From: CAWCLK01 sp963796225
GTDB taxonomy: Bacteria > Actinomycetota > Nitriliruptoria > Nitriliruptorales > Nitriliruptoraceae
Reading direction: 5' to 3'
Assembly (NCBI GenBank): GCA_963796225.1
Contig: CAWCLK010000025.1
Coordinates: 1 to 48,980, forward strand
Length of the DNA stretch: 48,980 nt
Each line of letters starts with the position of its first letter. Within the stretch, counting starts at the first letter, position 1. Positions 21,388-29,993 of this stretch are shown in pieces. Under the pieces are notes generated by a model. It ran no database searches. It saw nothing but the letters and a program-made list of their open reading frames with translations, and was not told where the DNA came from. The translations under genes were made by a program, and so were the position numbers.

Positions 21388-22565
21388 GCGACCTCGACGT
21401 CCGCGAGCAGATCTCGCCGTCCACCGCCCCGGGCGAGGACCTGATCCTCGAGCTGCGTGGCGACACGGACTTCGAGACCGCCGAGATGAGCCTGTCCATC
21501 GGACCGGCGCACCCGGCCACCCACGGCGTGCTGCGCATCGTCCTGGACATGGACGGCGAACGGATCCGCGGGGCCCGGCCGGTCATCGGGTACATGCACC
21601 GCGGGTTCGAGAAGCTGGCCGAGTACCGCGACTACCGCCAGATCATGGCGCTGACCAACCGCCACGACTGGCTGTCGGGCTTCTGCAACGAGCTGGGCGT
21701 GGCCCTGACCGTCGAGAAGATGCTCGAGATGGAGGTCCCCGAGCGGGCCCAGTGGATCCGGATGCTGCTCGCCGAGTGGAACCGGATCCTCAACCACCTG
21801 ATGTTCGTCGGGTCGTACGCGATCGAGCTCGGCGGGATCACGCCGATGTTCTACGCCTTCCGCGAACGTGAGGACATCCAGTACCTGCTCGAGTCCGCCA
21901 CCGGTGGCCGGCTGCACTTCACCTACAACCAGGCCGGCGGGCTCAAGAACGACCTGCCCAAGGGCTTCCTGCAGCAGTCCGCCGACCTCTCCACGCGCAT
22001 CCGGACGCGGCTGAAGGACTTCGTCGACCTCGTCCTCGGCAACGAGATCTTCCAGGGCCGCACCAAGGGCGTCGGCCCGCTGCCGCCCGAGGTCGCGCTG
22101 GCCTACGGCGTGACGGGGCCCACCCTGCACGCCGCCGGCGTGCCGGAGGACTCGCGCGTGACCGAGCCGTACCTCAAGTACGGCGAGATCGACGTGCACG
22201 TGCCGACCGGCGACAACGGCGACAGCTACGACCGCTTCGCCGTGCTGCTGGGTCGCATCGAGGCCAGCCTCGACATCATCGACCAGGTCCACGACCACAT
22301 GCCGGCGGGCCCGGTCAACCAGAAGCTGCCCAAGATCCTCAAGGCGCCCGAGGGCTTCACCTACGTGCGCACCGAGAACCCGCTGGGGCAGCTCGGCTAC
22401 TTCCTGCAGTCGGACGGCTCCAAGAACCCGTGGCGCATGAAGATGCGCACGCCGTCGTTCTCCAACGTCCAGGTGCTGCCCTACCTGCTGCGGGGCGCGC
22501 TCATGCCCGACGCCATCTCGATCCTCGGGTCCGTCTTCTTCGTCGTCGGCGACGTCGACCGCTGA
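21384..22565 (+). CDS. nuoD: NADH-quinone oxidoreductase subunit D (cluster 2)
   Basis: NuoD forms the quinone headgroup site with NuoB. The 393 aa protein has the conserved quinone-site His loop IGPAHPATHGVLR, VIGYMHRGFEK, and the C-terminal GDVDR end of the family. At the position of the quinone-binding Tyr of canonical complex I (LTPRMDYL-type motif in Thermus) the sequence here reads LTNRHDWLSGF, with Trp. I recall the same DW form in the second, EFG-less NuoD of Streptomyces. It overlaps nuoC by four bases and ends 15 nt before nuoH. Confidence 0.95.
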   Translation: MSDLDVREQISPSTAPGEDLILELRGDTDFETAEMSLSIGPAHPATHGVLRIVLDMDGERIRGARPVIGYMHRGFEKLAEYRDYRQIMALTNRHDWLSGFCNELGVALTVEKMLEMEVPERAQWIRMLLAEWNRILNHLMFVGSYAIELGGITPMFYAFREREDIQYLLESATGGRLHFTYNQAGGLKNDLPKGFLQQSADLSTRIRTRLKDFVDLVLGNEIFQGRTKGVGPLPPEVALAYGVTGPTLHAAGVPEDSRVTEPYLKYGEIDVHVPTGDNGDSYDRFAVLLGRIEASLDIIDQVHDHMPAGPVNQKLPKILKAPEGFTYVRTENPLGQLGYFLQSDGSKNPWRMKMRTPSFSNVQVLPYLLRGALMPDAISILGSVFFVVGDVDR

Positions 22566-22580
22566 GGTAGGGGAGAAGTC

Positions 22581-23678
22581 TTGCTCACCGCTCTTGCTTC
22601 GCTGCCGACGACGTTCGGCCAGACGGCGTCGATCCTGACCCTGGACAACTTCTGGGTGTCGGTGGTCCTGAAGGTCCTGGTGACGATCGCCCTGGCCTTC
22701 ACGCTGCCGCTGGTCGGCGGGTACCTCGAGCACAAGGCCATGGGGCGCCTGCAGGACCGGCGCGGCCCCGTCGCCGCGGGTCCCTTCGGGTCGTTGCAGC
22801 TGGTCGCGGACGGCATCAAGTTCGTCCAGAAGGAGGAGATCGTCCCGCGGGCGGCCGACCGCTGGGCGTTCGCGCTGGCCCCGGGTGTGGCCCTGGTCCC
22901 GGCGATCCTGGTGTTCTTCGTCCTGCCGCTCGGGCCCTCCGTGTGGGTCGAGGACCTCGAGCTCGGCCTGTTCTACGCCCTGGCGATCTCGTCGGTGTCC
23001 GTCATCGGCGTGCTGATGGCCGGCTGGTCCTCGGCCAACAAGTTCTCGCTGTTCGGTGGCATCCGCGCCGCGGCCCAGCTGATCGCCTACGAGCTGCCGC
23101 TGATCGTGGCCGCCGCCGCCGTCGCCCTGCAGGCGGGGTCGCTGTCGCTGGTCGACATCGTCCACGCGCAGGCCGGGTTCATGATCCCGGGCACCGAGAT
23201 CAACCTCTGGTACGCCGTGCCGCAGTTCCTCGGTTTCGGCCTGTTCTTCGTGGCCGCGCTCGCCGAGCTGTCGCGCCCGCCCTTCGACATGCCGATCGCC
23301 GACTCCGAGCTCGTGTTCGGCTACATGACCGAGTACTCGGGCATCAAGTTCGCCATGTTCCTGCTCACCGAGTACGCGGGCATGATCTCGATGGCCGGGC
23401 TCATGACGGTCCTGTACCTCGGCGGCTGGCAGATCTTCCCCGGCGTGCCGCTGCCCGGCTGCACCGAGCTCGGGCTGTTCGACTGTGGCTTCTGGGGCGG
23501 GCTGATCGGCGTCGGCGTGACCGTCGGCAAGATCATGGCGCTGGTGTTCGTCATCGTCTGGATCCGCGTCGCCTACCCGCGCCTGCGCGAGGACCAGCTG
23601 CAGCGCATGTCCTGGCTGGTCTTCATCCCCCTCTCACTCGTCAACATCGCGATCGTCGCGATCGGGAAGGTGGCCTAA
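22581..23678 (+). CDS. nuoH: NADH-quinone oxidoreductase subunit H (cluster 2)
   Basis: This is the second NuoH, 365 aa, with about eight hydrophobic helices. It has GYLEHKAMGRLQDRRGP in place of the AERR segment of the first copy, the quinone-loop region RPPFDMPIADSELVFGYMTE, and QLIAYELPLIVAAA with the conserved Glu. A TTG start at 22581 is supported by GGGGAGAAG directly upstream. It ends one base before the nuoI GTG. It is clearly divergent from the cluster 1 copy, so this is not a recent duplication. Confidence 0.94.
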   Translation: MLTALASLPTTFGQTASILTLDNFWVSVVLKVLVTIALAFTLPLVGGYLEHKAMGRLQDRRGPVAAGPFGSLQLVADGIKFVQKEEIVPRAADRWAFALAPGVALVPAILVFFVLPLGPSVWVEDLELGLFYALAISSVSVIGVLMAGWSSANKFSLFGGIRAAAQLIAYELPLIVAAAAVALQAGSLSLVDIVHAQAGFMIPGTEINLWYAVPQFLGFGLFFVAALAELSRPPFDMPIADSELVFGYMTEYSGIKFAMFLLTEYAGMISMAGLMTVLYLGGWQIFPGVPLPGCTELGLFDCGFWGGLIGVGVTVGKIMALVFVIVWIRVAYPRLREDQLQRMSWLVFIPLSLVNIAIVAIGKVA

Positions 23679-25038
23679 GTGAGCCAGACCACCGCTCCGC
23701 ACACCGACCGGGACCGCCTGGTCGACCCCGACGCGCGGGCACCCTTCGGCGTCGGTCTGCTCAAGGGCCTGGCGGTCACCGTCAAGCACCTGTTCAAGAC
23801 GCCGTCGACCCAGATGTACCCCAAGGTCAGGCCGGTCCTGCCGCCGCGCACCCGCGGTGTGATCGCCCTCATGGACGAGAACTGCACCGTGTGCATGTTG
23901 TGCGCCCGTGAGTGCCCGGACTGGTGCATCTACATCGACTCCCACAAGGAGACGGTGCCCCCGGCCAAGGAGGGCGGGCGCGCCCGCACCCGCAACGTGC
24001 TGGACCGCTTCGCCATCGACTTCGCGCTGTGCATGTACTGCGGCATCTGCGTCGAGGTCTGCCCCTTCGACGCGCTGTTCTGGAGCCCCGAGTTCGAGTA
24101 CTGCGAGTACTCGATGGACGGCCTGCTCCACGAGATGGACAAGCTGCGCGAGTGGGCCGACACCGTGCCGCCGCCCCCGCCCCTCGAGGACGGGGCCGAC
24201 ACGCCGGCCGAGGTCGCCGACGCCATCGGCAAGAAGAACGCCGAGCTCGACGCCGCCGCGGCGGCCGCCGAGCAGCAGGCGATCGAGCAGCAGCAGGCCG
24301 AGACGCAGGCGGCCGCCCCCGCCGCGAAGGCCGGCGGTGCCGGCGGCGGTCCGTCCCGACCGAAGCCGACGCTGGCCGACATGGAGGTCGAGGGCGAACC
24401 CCAGATCGACCAGGCCACCTTCGACGAGCTCATCGAGCAGGGCAAGTCGGAACGCATGGCCCGGTCGAAGGCCAAGTCCGCGTGGGTGAAGGCCGAGAAG
24501 CAGAAGCTGCTCGACGCGGCCATCGCCGAGTGGGAGGCCGAGCAGGCCTCCGCAGCCGCCGCCCCGGCCGATGCGCCGGCGCCCGGCGCCGCCCCGTCGC
24601 GGCCCAAGCCGACGCTGGCCGAGATGGAGGTCGAGGGCGAGCCCCAGATCGACCAGGAGGTCTTCGACTCGCTGGTGGCCGACGGCAAGTCGGAACGCAT
24701 GGCCCGGTCGAAGGCCAAGTCCGCGTGGGTGAAGGCCGAGAAGCAGAAGCTGCTCGACGCCGCCATCGCCGAGTGGGAGGCCGAGACAGGCCGCCGCCGG
24801 CGGTGGGGCGGAGGCCTCCACGGCCGCCCCGGCCGCCGCCGACGCCGAGGCTCCGGCCGAACCCGCCGCGCCCAAGCTGGCCGACGTCCACGTCGAGGGC
24901 GCGGGCGAGATCGACCAGGAGACCTACGACGCGCTGATCGCCGAGGGCAAGAGCGAACGCATCGCCCGTGCCAAGGCCAAGGCCGCCTGGGTCAAGAAGC
25001 GCAAGCAGGAGCAGCTCGACGAAGGGGGTGGAGCATGA
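23679..25038 (+). CDS. nuoI: NADH-quinone oxidoreductase subunit I with three C-terminal repeats (cluster 2), one frameshift
   Basis: NuoI carries electrons through two [4Fe-4S] clusters. The motifs are CTVCMLCARECPDWC and CMYCGICVEVCPFDAL (about residues 69-125). A normal NuoI is 160-220 aa. This one is about 452 aa when an extra A at about 24786 is removed. After an Ala/Gln/Glu-rich linker it has three copies of a charged module starting at about residues 229, 310 and 399. The frameshift falls at the end of copy 2; beyond it the third copy (EIDQETYDALIAEGKSERIA) continues in frame to TGA 25038, which overlaps nuoJ. The role of the repeats is unknown; protein or RNA tethering within or near the complex is possible. 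Confidence 0.92.
24363..24605 (+). repeat. Direct repeat unit 1 in nuoI2 (243 nt period)
   Basis: It starts at KPTLADMEVEGEPQID and includes GKSERMARSKAKSAWVKAEK and LLDAAIAEWEAE. The DNA of units 1 and 2 is near-identical over long blocks at an offset of 243 nt (81 codons), indicating recent duplication or gene conversion. Confidence 0.88.
24606..24873 (+). repeat. Direct repeat unit 2 in nuoI2, with frameshift at its end
   Basis: The unit reads KPTLAEMEVEGEPQID to EWEAE, followed by an Ala-rich linker reached only after the extra base at about 24786. Near-identity to unit 1 could favour assembly or polymerase errors here. Confidence 0.85.
24874..25035 (+). repeat. Diverged repeat unit 3 in nuoI2
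   Basis: It reads KLADVHVEGAGEIDQETYDA then the GKSERIARAKAKAAWVKK core. It is closer to the single nuoC2 copy (IDQETYDRLIAEGKSERIAR) than to units 1 and 2 and ends at the stop codon. Confidence 0.82.
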
Positions 25039-25664
25039 CCGGCCAGGATGTCGTCTTCATCCTCATCGCCATCGCCACCGGGATCTCGGCGCTGGCCACG
25101 GTGACCTCGAGGAACCTCGTCCACGCGGCGTTGTTCCTCGCCGCGACCCTGACGGGGATCGGTGGCGTGTTCTTCGTGCTGGCCGCCGACTTCGTCGCGC
25201 TGGTCCAGCTGGTCGTGTACGTCGGTGCCATCGCCGTGCTGTTCCTGTTCGGTCTCATGCTGACCCGCGCCCCGATCGGACGCGAGGCACTGGACTCCCA
25301 GAACCGTGCGATGGGCCTGGCGATCGCCGGCACCCTGTTCGCGGTGCTGGTGGCGCTCATCGTCCAGTCCAGCGGCGAGTTCGTCGCCGAGGCCGGCACG
25401 AGCGTCGCCGGTGCCTCGATCGACGACATCGGGCTGTCGATCTTCTCGGCCTGGGTGTTCCCCTTCGAGGTGGCGTCGATGCTGCTGCTGGGTGCGCTGG
25501 TCGGGGCGATCCTGATGTCCCGGCGCCAGTCGGGCGAGTCCGGCGAGGAGACCGCCATCACCGCGATCGACGTGGGTGATCCCGGCTTCGAGGACCAGCC
25601 CGAGCTGCGGACCACGCCCCGCACCTCCGAGGCCATCCCCGCCAGCACGGGGGGTGACCAGTGA
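25035..25664 (+). CDS. nuoJ: NADH-quinone oxidoreductase subunit J (cluster 2)
   Basis: This is the second NuoJ, 209 aa with five hydrophobic segments including VALVQLVVYVGAIAVLFLFG. ATG 25035 overlaps the nuoI stop (ATGA), and its end overlaps the nuoK GTG. It is shorter than the cluster 1 copy and ends in a 45-residue polar tail. Confidence 0.95.
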   Translation: MTGQDVVFILIAIATGISALATVTSRNLVHAALFLAATLTGIGGVFFVLAADFVALVQLVVYVGAIAVLFLFGLMLTRAPIGREALDSQNRAMGLAIAGTLFAVLVALIVQSSGEFVAEAGTSVAGASIDDIGLSIFSAWVFPFEVASMLLLGALVGAILMSRRQSGESGEETAITAIDVGDPGFEDQPELRTTPRTSEAIPASTGGDQ

Positions 25665-25972
25665 GCCCGCTCGGTCCCCTGGTCCTCGCGGCCTTCCTGT
25701 TCTGCGTCGGCGTGTACGGCCTCATCGCCCGCCGCAACGCGGTGCTGGTGCTGATGAGCGTCGAGCTCATGCTCAACGCGGTCAACATCAACCTGGTCGC
25801 GTTCAACAACATCACCCACCAGGGCGACCCCCTGGTGACCGGGCAGGTGTTCGCCCTGTTCGTGATCGCGATCGCCGCCGCCGAGGTCGGCGTCGGCCTG
25901 GCCATCGTCCTCAACATGTTCCGCAACCGTGCCTCGATCGACGTCGACGACGCCGATCTGATGCGCTGGTGA
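25661..25972 (+). CDS. nuoK: NADH-quinone oxidoreductase subunit K (cluster 2)
   Basis: This is the second NuoK, 103 aa, three helices. Both buried Glu are present, in SVELMLNAVNINL and AIAAAEVGVGLAIVL. GTG 25661 lies inside the nuoJ stop. There are 20 nt before nuoL. Confidence 0.96.
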   Translation: MSPLGPLVLAAFLFCVGVYGLIARRNAVLVLMSVELMLNAVNINLVAFNNITHQGDPLVTGQVFALFVIAIAAAEVGVGLAIVLNMFRNRASIDVDDADLMRW

Positions 25973-25992
25973 CCCGGGGGAGCTGACTGACC

Positions 25993-28299
25993 GTGGAGCA
26001 ACTCCTCGACTACGCGTGGGTGATCGCCGCCCTGCCGTTCGCCGCTGCCATCCTGATCTCGGCGTTCGGCAAGCTGATGCCCCTCAAGGGGTCCGAGATC
26101 GGCCTCGCCGCCATCGTCGTGGCCTGGCTCATGGCGCTCGGCATCGGGTGGTACACCTTCGCCAACGGCCCGATCGAGGCCGTGCAGTCCTCGATGTCGT
26201 GGGCCCCCATGGGCAGCGGGTTCGAGATCCAGCTCGGCCAGTACGTCGACGGGCTGACCGCGATGATGCTGGTGCTGGTCACCACCGTGTCGATGGGCGT
26301 GCAGCTGTACTCGCGCGAGTACATGCACGGCGAGGAACGCTTCACCTACTTCTTCGCGATGCTCAGCCTGTTCACGTTCTCGATGCTGTTCCTGGTGATC
26401 GCGAACAACACCCTGCAGGCCGTGGTCGGCTGGGAGCTCGTCGGCCTGTGCTCGTTCCTGCTGATCGGCTTCTACTGGCACGAGAAGCCCAACCAGGACG
26501 CGGCCAACAAGGCGTTCCTGACCACCAAGTTCGCCGACATCGGCCTGATCGTCGGCGTCATCGTGCTGTCCGCGGGCGTCGCCCAGACCGGTACGACCAC
26601 CCCGTTCGACATCGACACCACCATCCATGCGGCGACCAGCGGTGACCTGTCGACCGCGACCATCGTGCTCGGCTGCCTGATGATCTTCCTGGGCTGCGTG
26701 GGCAAGTCCGGCCAGATGCCGCTGCACGTCTGGCTGCCCGACGCCATGGCCGGCCCGACCCCGGTGTCCGCGCTGATCCACGCCGCCACCATGGTCACCG
26801 CCGGCGTGTTCCTCGTCGCCCGCCTCTACCCGGTGTTCGCCCAGTCGCTGGTGGTCATGAACGTCGTCGCGATCGTCGGCGTGATCACGCTGTTCTTCGC
26901 CGGGTTCGTGGCGCTGGTGCAGGACGACATCAAGAAGGTGCTGGCCTACTCCACCGTCTCGCAGCTCGGCTACATGATGGCCGCGCTGGGCGTCGGCGGG
27001 TACACCGCGGGCATCTTCCACCTGTTCACGCACGGCTTCTTCAAGGCGCTGCTGTTCCTCGGCTCCGGGTCCCTGATCCACGCCGTGCACAGCAACAACA
27101 TGTCCGACATGGGTGGCATGCGGAAGCACATGCCGGTCACGTTCTGGACCTTCATCATCGGCTCGCTCGCCCTGGCCGGGTTCCCGCTCACCGCCGGGTT
27201 CTTCTCCAAGGACGAGATCCTCGTCTCGGCCCAGATCTGGGCCAGCGAGGGCAACCCGACCGGCACCTTCGTGTTCTGGCTCGGCCTGGCCGGTGCGGCG
27301 ATCACGACCTTCTACATGGCCCGCGCCTGCTTCCTGATCTTCTTCGGCGAGCACCGGGGCGTGCACCACCCCGAGGTCACCACCCACGACGAGCACGCCG
27401 ACCAGTCCGCCGTCATCGAGCACGCCCTCGAGGCCGAGGAGGCCGAGGCGGCGGCAGCCCACGACCTCGGGCACGAGGACGTGCACCACGGCGTCCCGCA
27501 CGAGTCCGGCTGGCAGATCCTGGTCCCGCTCGTGATGCTCGCGGTGCTGTCCTTCCCGGTCGGCTTCGCCGGCGGGTTCCTGTGGGACGAGGTCGGGGGC
27601 GCGCCCGAACGCAACTTCGAGACCTGGACCGCCACCCACGCCATCGAGGAGGCGACCTACCCGTTCCTCGCGGCCGAGGAGGGCCACGGCGGCGAGGGCG
27701 AGGAGGCCGCCGCGGAGGGCGAGGGGGGCCAGGCCCTGGCGAGTGGCGACGGGACCGTGCTGGCGGCCGGCGCGCTGGCCGCCGAGGAGGCCGAGGGCGA
27801 GCACACCCCCGGCAGCATCCTGCACGGCGCCCCCGAGTTCCACCTCGACGTGTTCATCCTGGCGCTGATCGCCTTCGGTGCCGCCGTCGCGGGTGCCTGG
27901 GTGATCTACGGCCGCGGCAAGCCCGACCGTGACCCCATGCTGCACATGGGGGCGGCGACCACGCTGCTGGTGAACAAGTACTACTTCGACGACATCGGCT
28001 ACCGGGGCGTCGTCGTGCCGGTGCGGGACAAGCTCTCGCCGGCCGCGTCCTGGACCAGCAACGTCGTGATCGACGGCATCGTCAGGAACGTCGGTGGTGC
28101 CGCCAAGCGGCTGGCCGGCGCGACCTACACCACCCTGGACCAGAAGGTGATCGACGGCGGCATCAACGGTGCCGCGTTCTCGGCCGCCTGGTGGTCCGAC
28201 AAGCTGCGCCGGATCCAGTCCGGCGACGTCCAGCGCTACGCCGGGGCCCTGCTCGCCGGGACCATCGTGCTGGTGCTGGTCTTCGCCGCCGCCCGATGA
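25993..28299 (+). CDS. nuoL: NADH-quinone oxidoreductase subunit L (cluster 2), with long acidic/His insertions
   Basis: This is the second NuoL, 768 aa, over 100 residues longer than a usual NuoL. Core motifs are VGWELVGLCSFLLIGFYW, KSGQMPLHVWLPDAMAGPTP, VSALIHAATMVTAGVFL and QDDIKKVLAYSTVSQLGY. Two insertions stand out: a His/Glu/Asp-rich loop at about residues 452-505 (HRGVHHPEVTTHDEHADQ) and a Gly/Glu/Ala stretch at about 556-612. Both lie between late transmembrane helices and look disordered. The C-terminal lateral-helix region and final helix are present. GTG 25993 is used. Confidence 0.94.
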   Translation: MEQLLDYAWVIAALPFAAAILISAFGKLMPLKGSEIGLAAIVVAWLMALGIGWYTFANGPIEAVQSSMSWAPMGSGFEIQLGQYVDGLTAMMLVLVTTVSMGVQLYSREYMHGEERFTYFFAMLSLFTFSMLFLVIANNTLQAVVGWELVGLCSFLLIGFYWHEKPNQDAANKAFLTTKFADIGLIVGVIVLSAGVAQTGTTTPFDIDTTIHAATSGDLSTATIVLGCLMIFLGCVGKSGQMPLHVWLPDAMAGPTPVSALIHAATMVTAGVFLVARLYPVFAQSLVVMNVVAIVGVITLFFAGFVALVQDDIKKVLAYSTVSQLGYMMAALGVGGYTAGIFHLFTHGFFKALLFLGSGSLIHAVHSNNMSDMGGMRKHMPVTFWTFIIGSLALAGFPLTAGFFSKDEILVSAQIWASEGNPTGTFVFWLGLAGAAITTFYMARACFLIFFGEHRGVHHPEVTTHDEHADQSAVIEHALEAEEAEAAAAHDLGHEDVHHGVPHESGWQILVPLVMLAVLSFPVGFAGGFLWDEVGGAPERNFETWTATHAIEEATYPFLAAEEGHGGEGEEAAAEGEGGQALASGDGTVLAAGALAAEEAEGEHTPGSILHGAPEFHLDVFILALIAFGAAVAGAWVIYGRGKPDRDPMLHMGAATTLLVNKYYFDDIGYRGVVVPVRDKLSPAASWTSNVVIDGIVRNVGGAAKRLAGATYTTLDQKVIDGGINGAAFSAAWWSDKLRRIQSGDVQRYAGALLAGTIVLVLVFAAAR

Positions 28300-28399
28300 C
28301 TCGCACGACCCCTGAACCCGACCTGACCACCCACCGCTTTCGGCCGGACCTCGGTCGTCGGCCGCACCCCGCGGGGCGCGACCTGCAAGGAGCACCACA
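28300..28399 (+). other. 100 nt gap between nuoL2 and nuoM2
   Basis: This is the largest break inside cluster 2. It holds no ORF I can support. CGGCC-rich inverted segments around 28341-28365 could form a hairpin, and AAGGAG at 28388-28393 is the ribosome site of nuoM. It may be a processing or partial termination point. Confidence 0.4.
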
Positions 28400-29944
28400 A
28401 TGCTGAACGAACAGGGCTGGCTGCTGAGTGTGGCGCTGTTCCTGCCGCTGGCCGGGGCCGCGCTGCTGACGGTGATGCCGTCGGGTCGCGACGCGCTGGT
28501 GAAGCGGACCGCCGTCGTGTGGACCGGGCTGTCGTTCGCCGTCGTGGCGGTCATCACCGCCGGGTTCAACTTCCACGACGCGGGGACGCTGCAGTACGAG
28601 ACCACGGTCGGGTGGATCGACGCGATCGGGTCGCGGTACCACCTGGGGATCGACGGCATCTCGCTGCCGCTGTTCTTCCTGACGTACCTGCTGACCTTCC
28701 TCTGCGCGATCTACACGACCAAGCACATCCCGAACCCGGGCAAGCCCAAGGGCTTCCTGGCGCTGATGATGCTGCTGCAGACGGGCATGGCCGGCACCTT
28801 CGTCGCCTTCGACCTGGTGCTGTTCTTCGTCTTCTGGGAGCTGGTCCTGGTCCCGATGTACTTCATGATCGGGATCTGGGGTGGTCCGCGGCGCGAGTAC
28901 GCCAGCGTGAAGTTCTTCCTCTACACGCTGTTCGGCTCGGTGTTCATGCTCGTGGGCTTCCTGTCGATCTACTTCGCCGCGCGTGACTCGGTCGCCAACC
29001 CGTGGGACATCATCGAGCTGTCGCAGGCCGGCGGCTTCGGGTCGTCGACCTTCCAGACCTGGGCGTTCCTGGGCGTCTTCCTCGGGTTCGCCATCAAGGT
29101 CCCGATGTGGCCGTTCCACACCTGGCTGCCCGACGCCCACACCGAGGCGCCGACGGTGGGCTCGGTGCTCCTGGCCGGCGTCCTGCTGAAGATGGGGACC
29201 TACGGCTTCATCCGCATCGCCCTGCCGATCCTGCCGGACGGCGCCATGCGGTTCGCCCCGCTCATCGGGGTGCTGGCGGTGATCGGCATCATCTACGGGT
29301 CGCTGTGCTGCATCGCCCAGACCGACGTCAAGCGCCTCATCGCGTTCTCGTCGGTCGGGCACATGGGCTTCGTGATGCTCGGCATCGCCTCCATGACCGA
29401 GACCGGCATCCAGGCCGCCCTGTACGGCAACATCGCCCACGGCGTGGTCACCGGCATGCTGTTCTTCCTCGCCGGGTCGCTGCACGAGCGCTACCACACG
29501 CGCGACATCGCCACCATCGGTGGCGGGATGCTCGTGAAGATGCCGCGGTACGGGGCGCTGCTCGTCTACGTGTCGATGGCCTCCCTCGGCCTGCCCGGCC
29601 TCGCCGGCTTCTGGGGCGAGTTCACGGCGCTGTGGGCGGCCCGGTCGCCCGCCGAGGCGCTGGTCAACAACGGCTACTCGGGGCTGTACCTGGCCCTGGT
29701 GATCGGCGGGGCGGTGGGCACCGTGCTGACCGCCGGCTACTTCCTGTGGCTGCTCCAGCGCGTCGGGCTCGGACGGCCGACCGGCAAGTGGGTCGACGCG
29801 AAGCTCGCCGACGTGATGTCGATCGAGTGGGTGTCGTGGACGCCGCTGCTGGTGCTCATCCTCGCCATGGGTGTGGCCCCGGTGATCATCTTCGGCGTCC
29901 AGGACGCGGCGGTGTCCAGCCTCGTGGGCTCCTTCACACCCTGA
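28400..29944 (+). CDS. nuoM: NADH-quinone oxidoreductase subunit M (cluster 2)
   Basis: This is the second NuoM, 514 aa and intact. Motifs are FVFWELVLVPMYFMIGIWGG with the helix-5 Glu, KVPMWPFHTWLPDAHTEAPT, and QTDVKRLIAFSSVGHMGF. ATG 28400 has AAGGAG 7 nt upstream. It has no Pro/Ala tail, unlike the cluster 1 copy. A 49 nt gap precedes nuoN. Confidence 0.96.
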   Translation: MLNEQGWLLSVALFLPLAGAALLTVMPSGRDALVKRTAVVWTGLSFAVVAVITAGFNFHDAGTLQYETTVGWIDAIGSRYHLGIDGISLPLFFLTYLLTFLCAIYTTKHIPNPGKPKGFLALMMLLQTGMAGTFVAFDLVLFFVFWELVLVPMYFMIGIWGGPRREYASVKFFLYTLFGSVFMLVGFLSIYFAARDSVANPWDIIELSQAGGFGSSTFQTWAFLGVFLGFAIKVPMWPFHTWLPDAHTEAPTVGSVLLAGVLLKMGTYGFIRIALPILPDGAMRFAPLIGVLAVIGIIYGSLCCIAQTDVKRLIAFSSVGHMGFVMLGIASMTETGIQAALYGNIAHGVVTGMLFFLAGSLHERYHTRDIATIGGGMLVKMPRYGALLVYVSMASLGLPGLAGFWGEFTALWAARSPAEALVNNGYSGLYLALVIGGAVGTVLTAGYFLWLLQRVGLGRPTGKWVDAKLADVMSIEWVSWTPLLVLILAMGVAPVIIFGVQDAAVSSLVGSFTP

Positions 29945-29993
29945 CCTGACCTGACACGCGAGACCCCGCGAGACCTCCCGAAGGCGCGAGACC

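Noticed and set aside
24363..25035. CRISPR-like array
   Set aside because: The repeat period is 243 nt and in frame with coding sequence; units are protein repeats, not short repeats with unique spacers.
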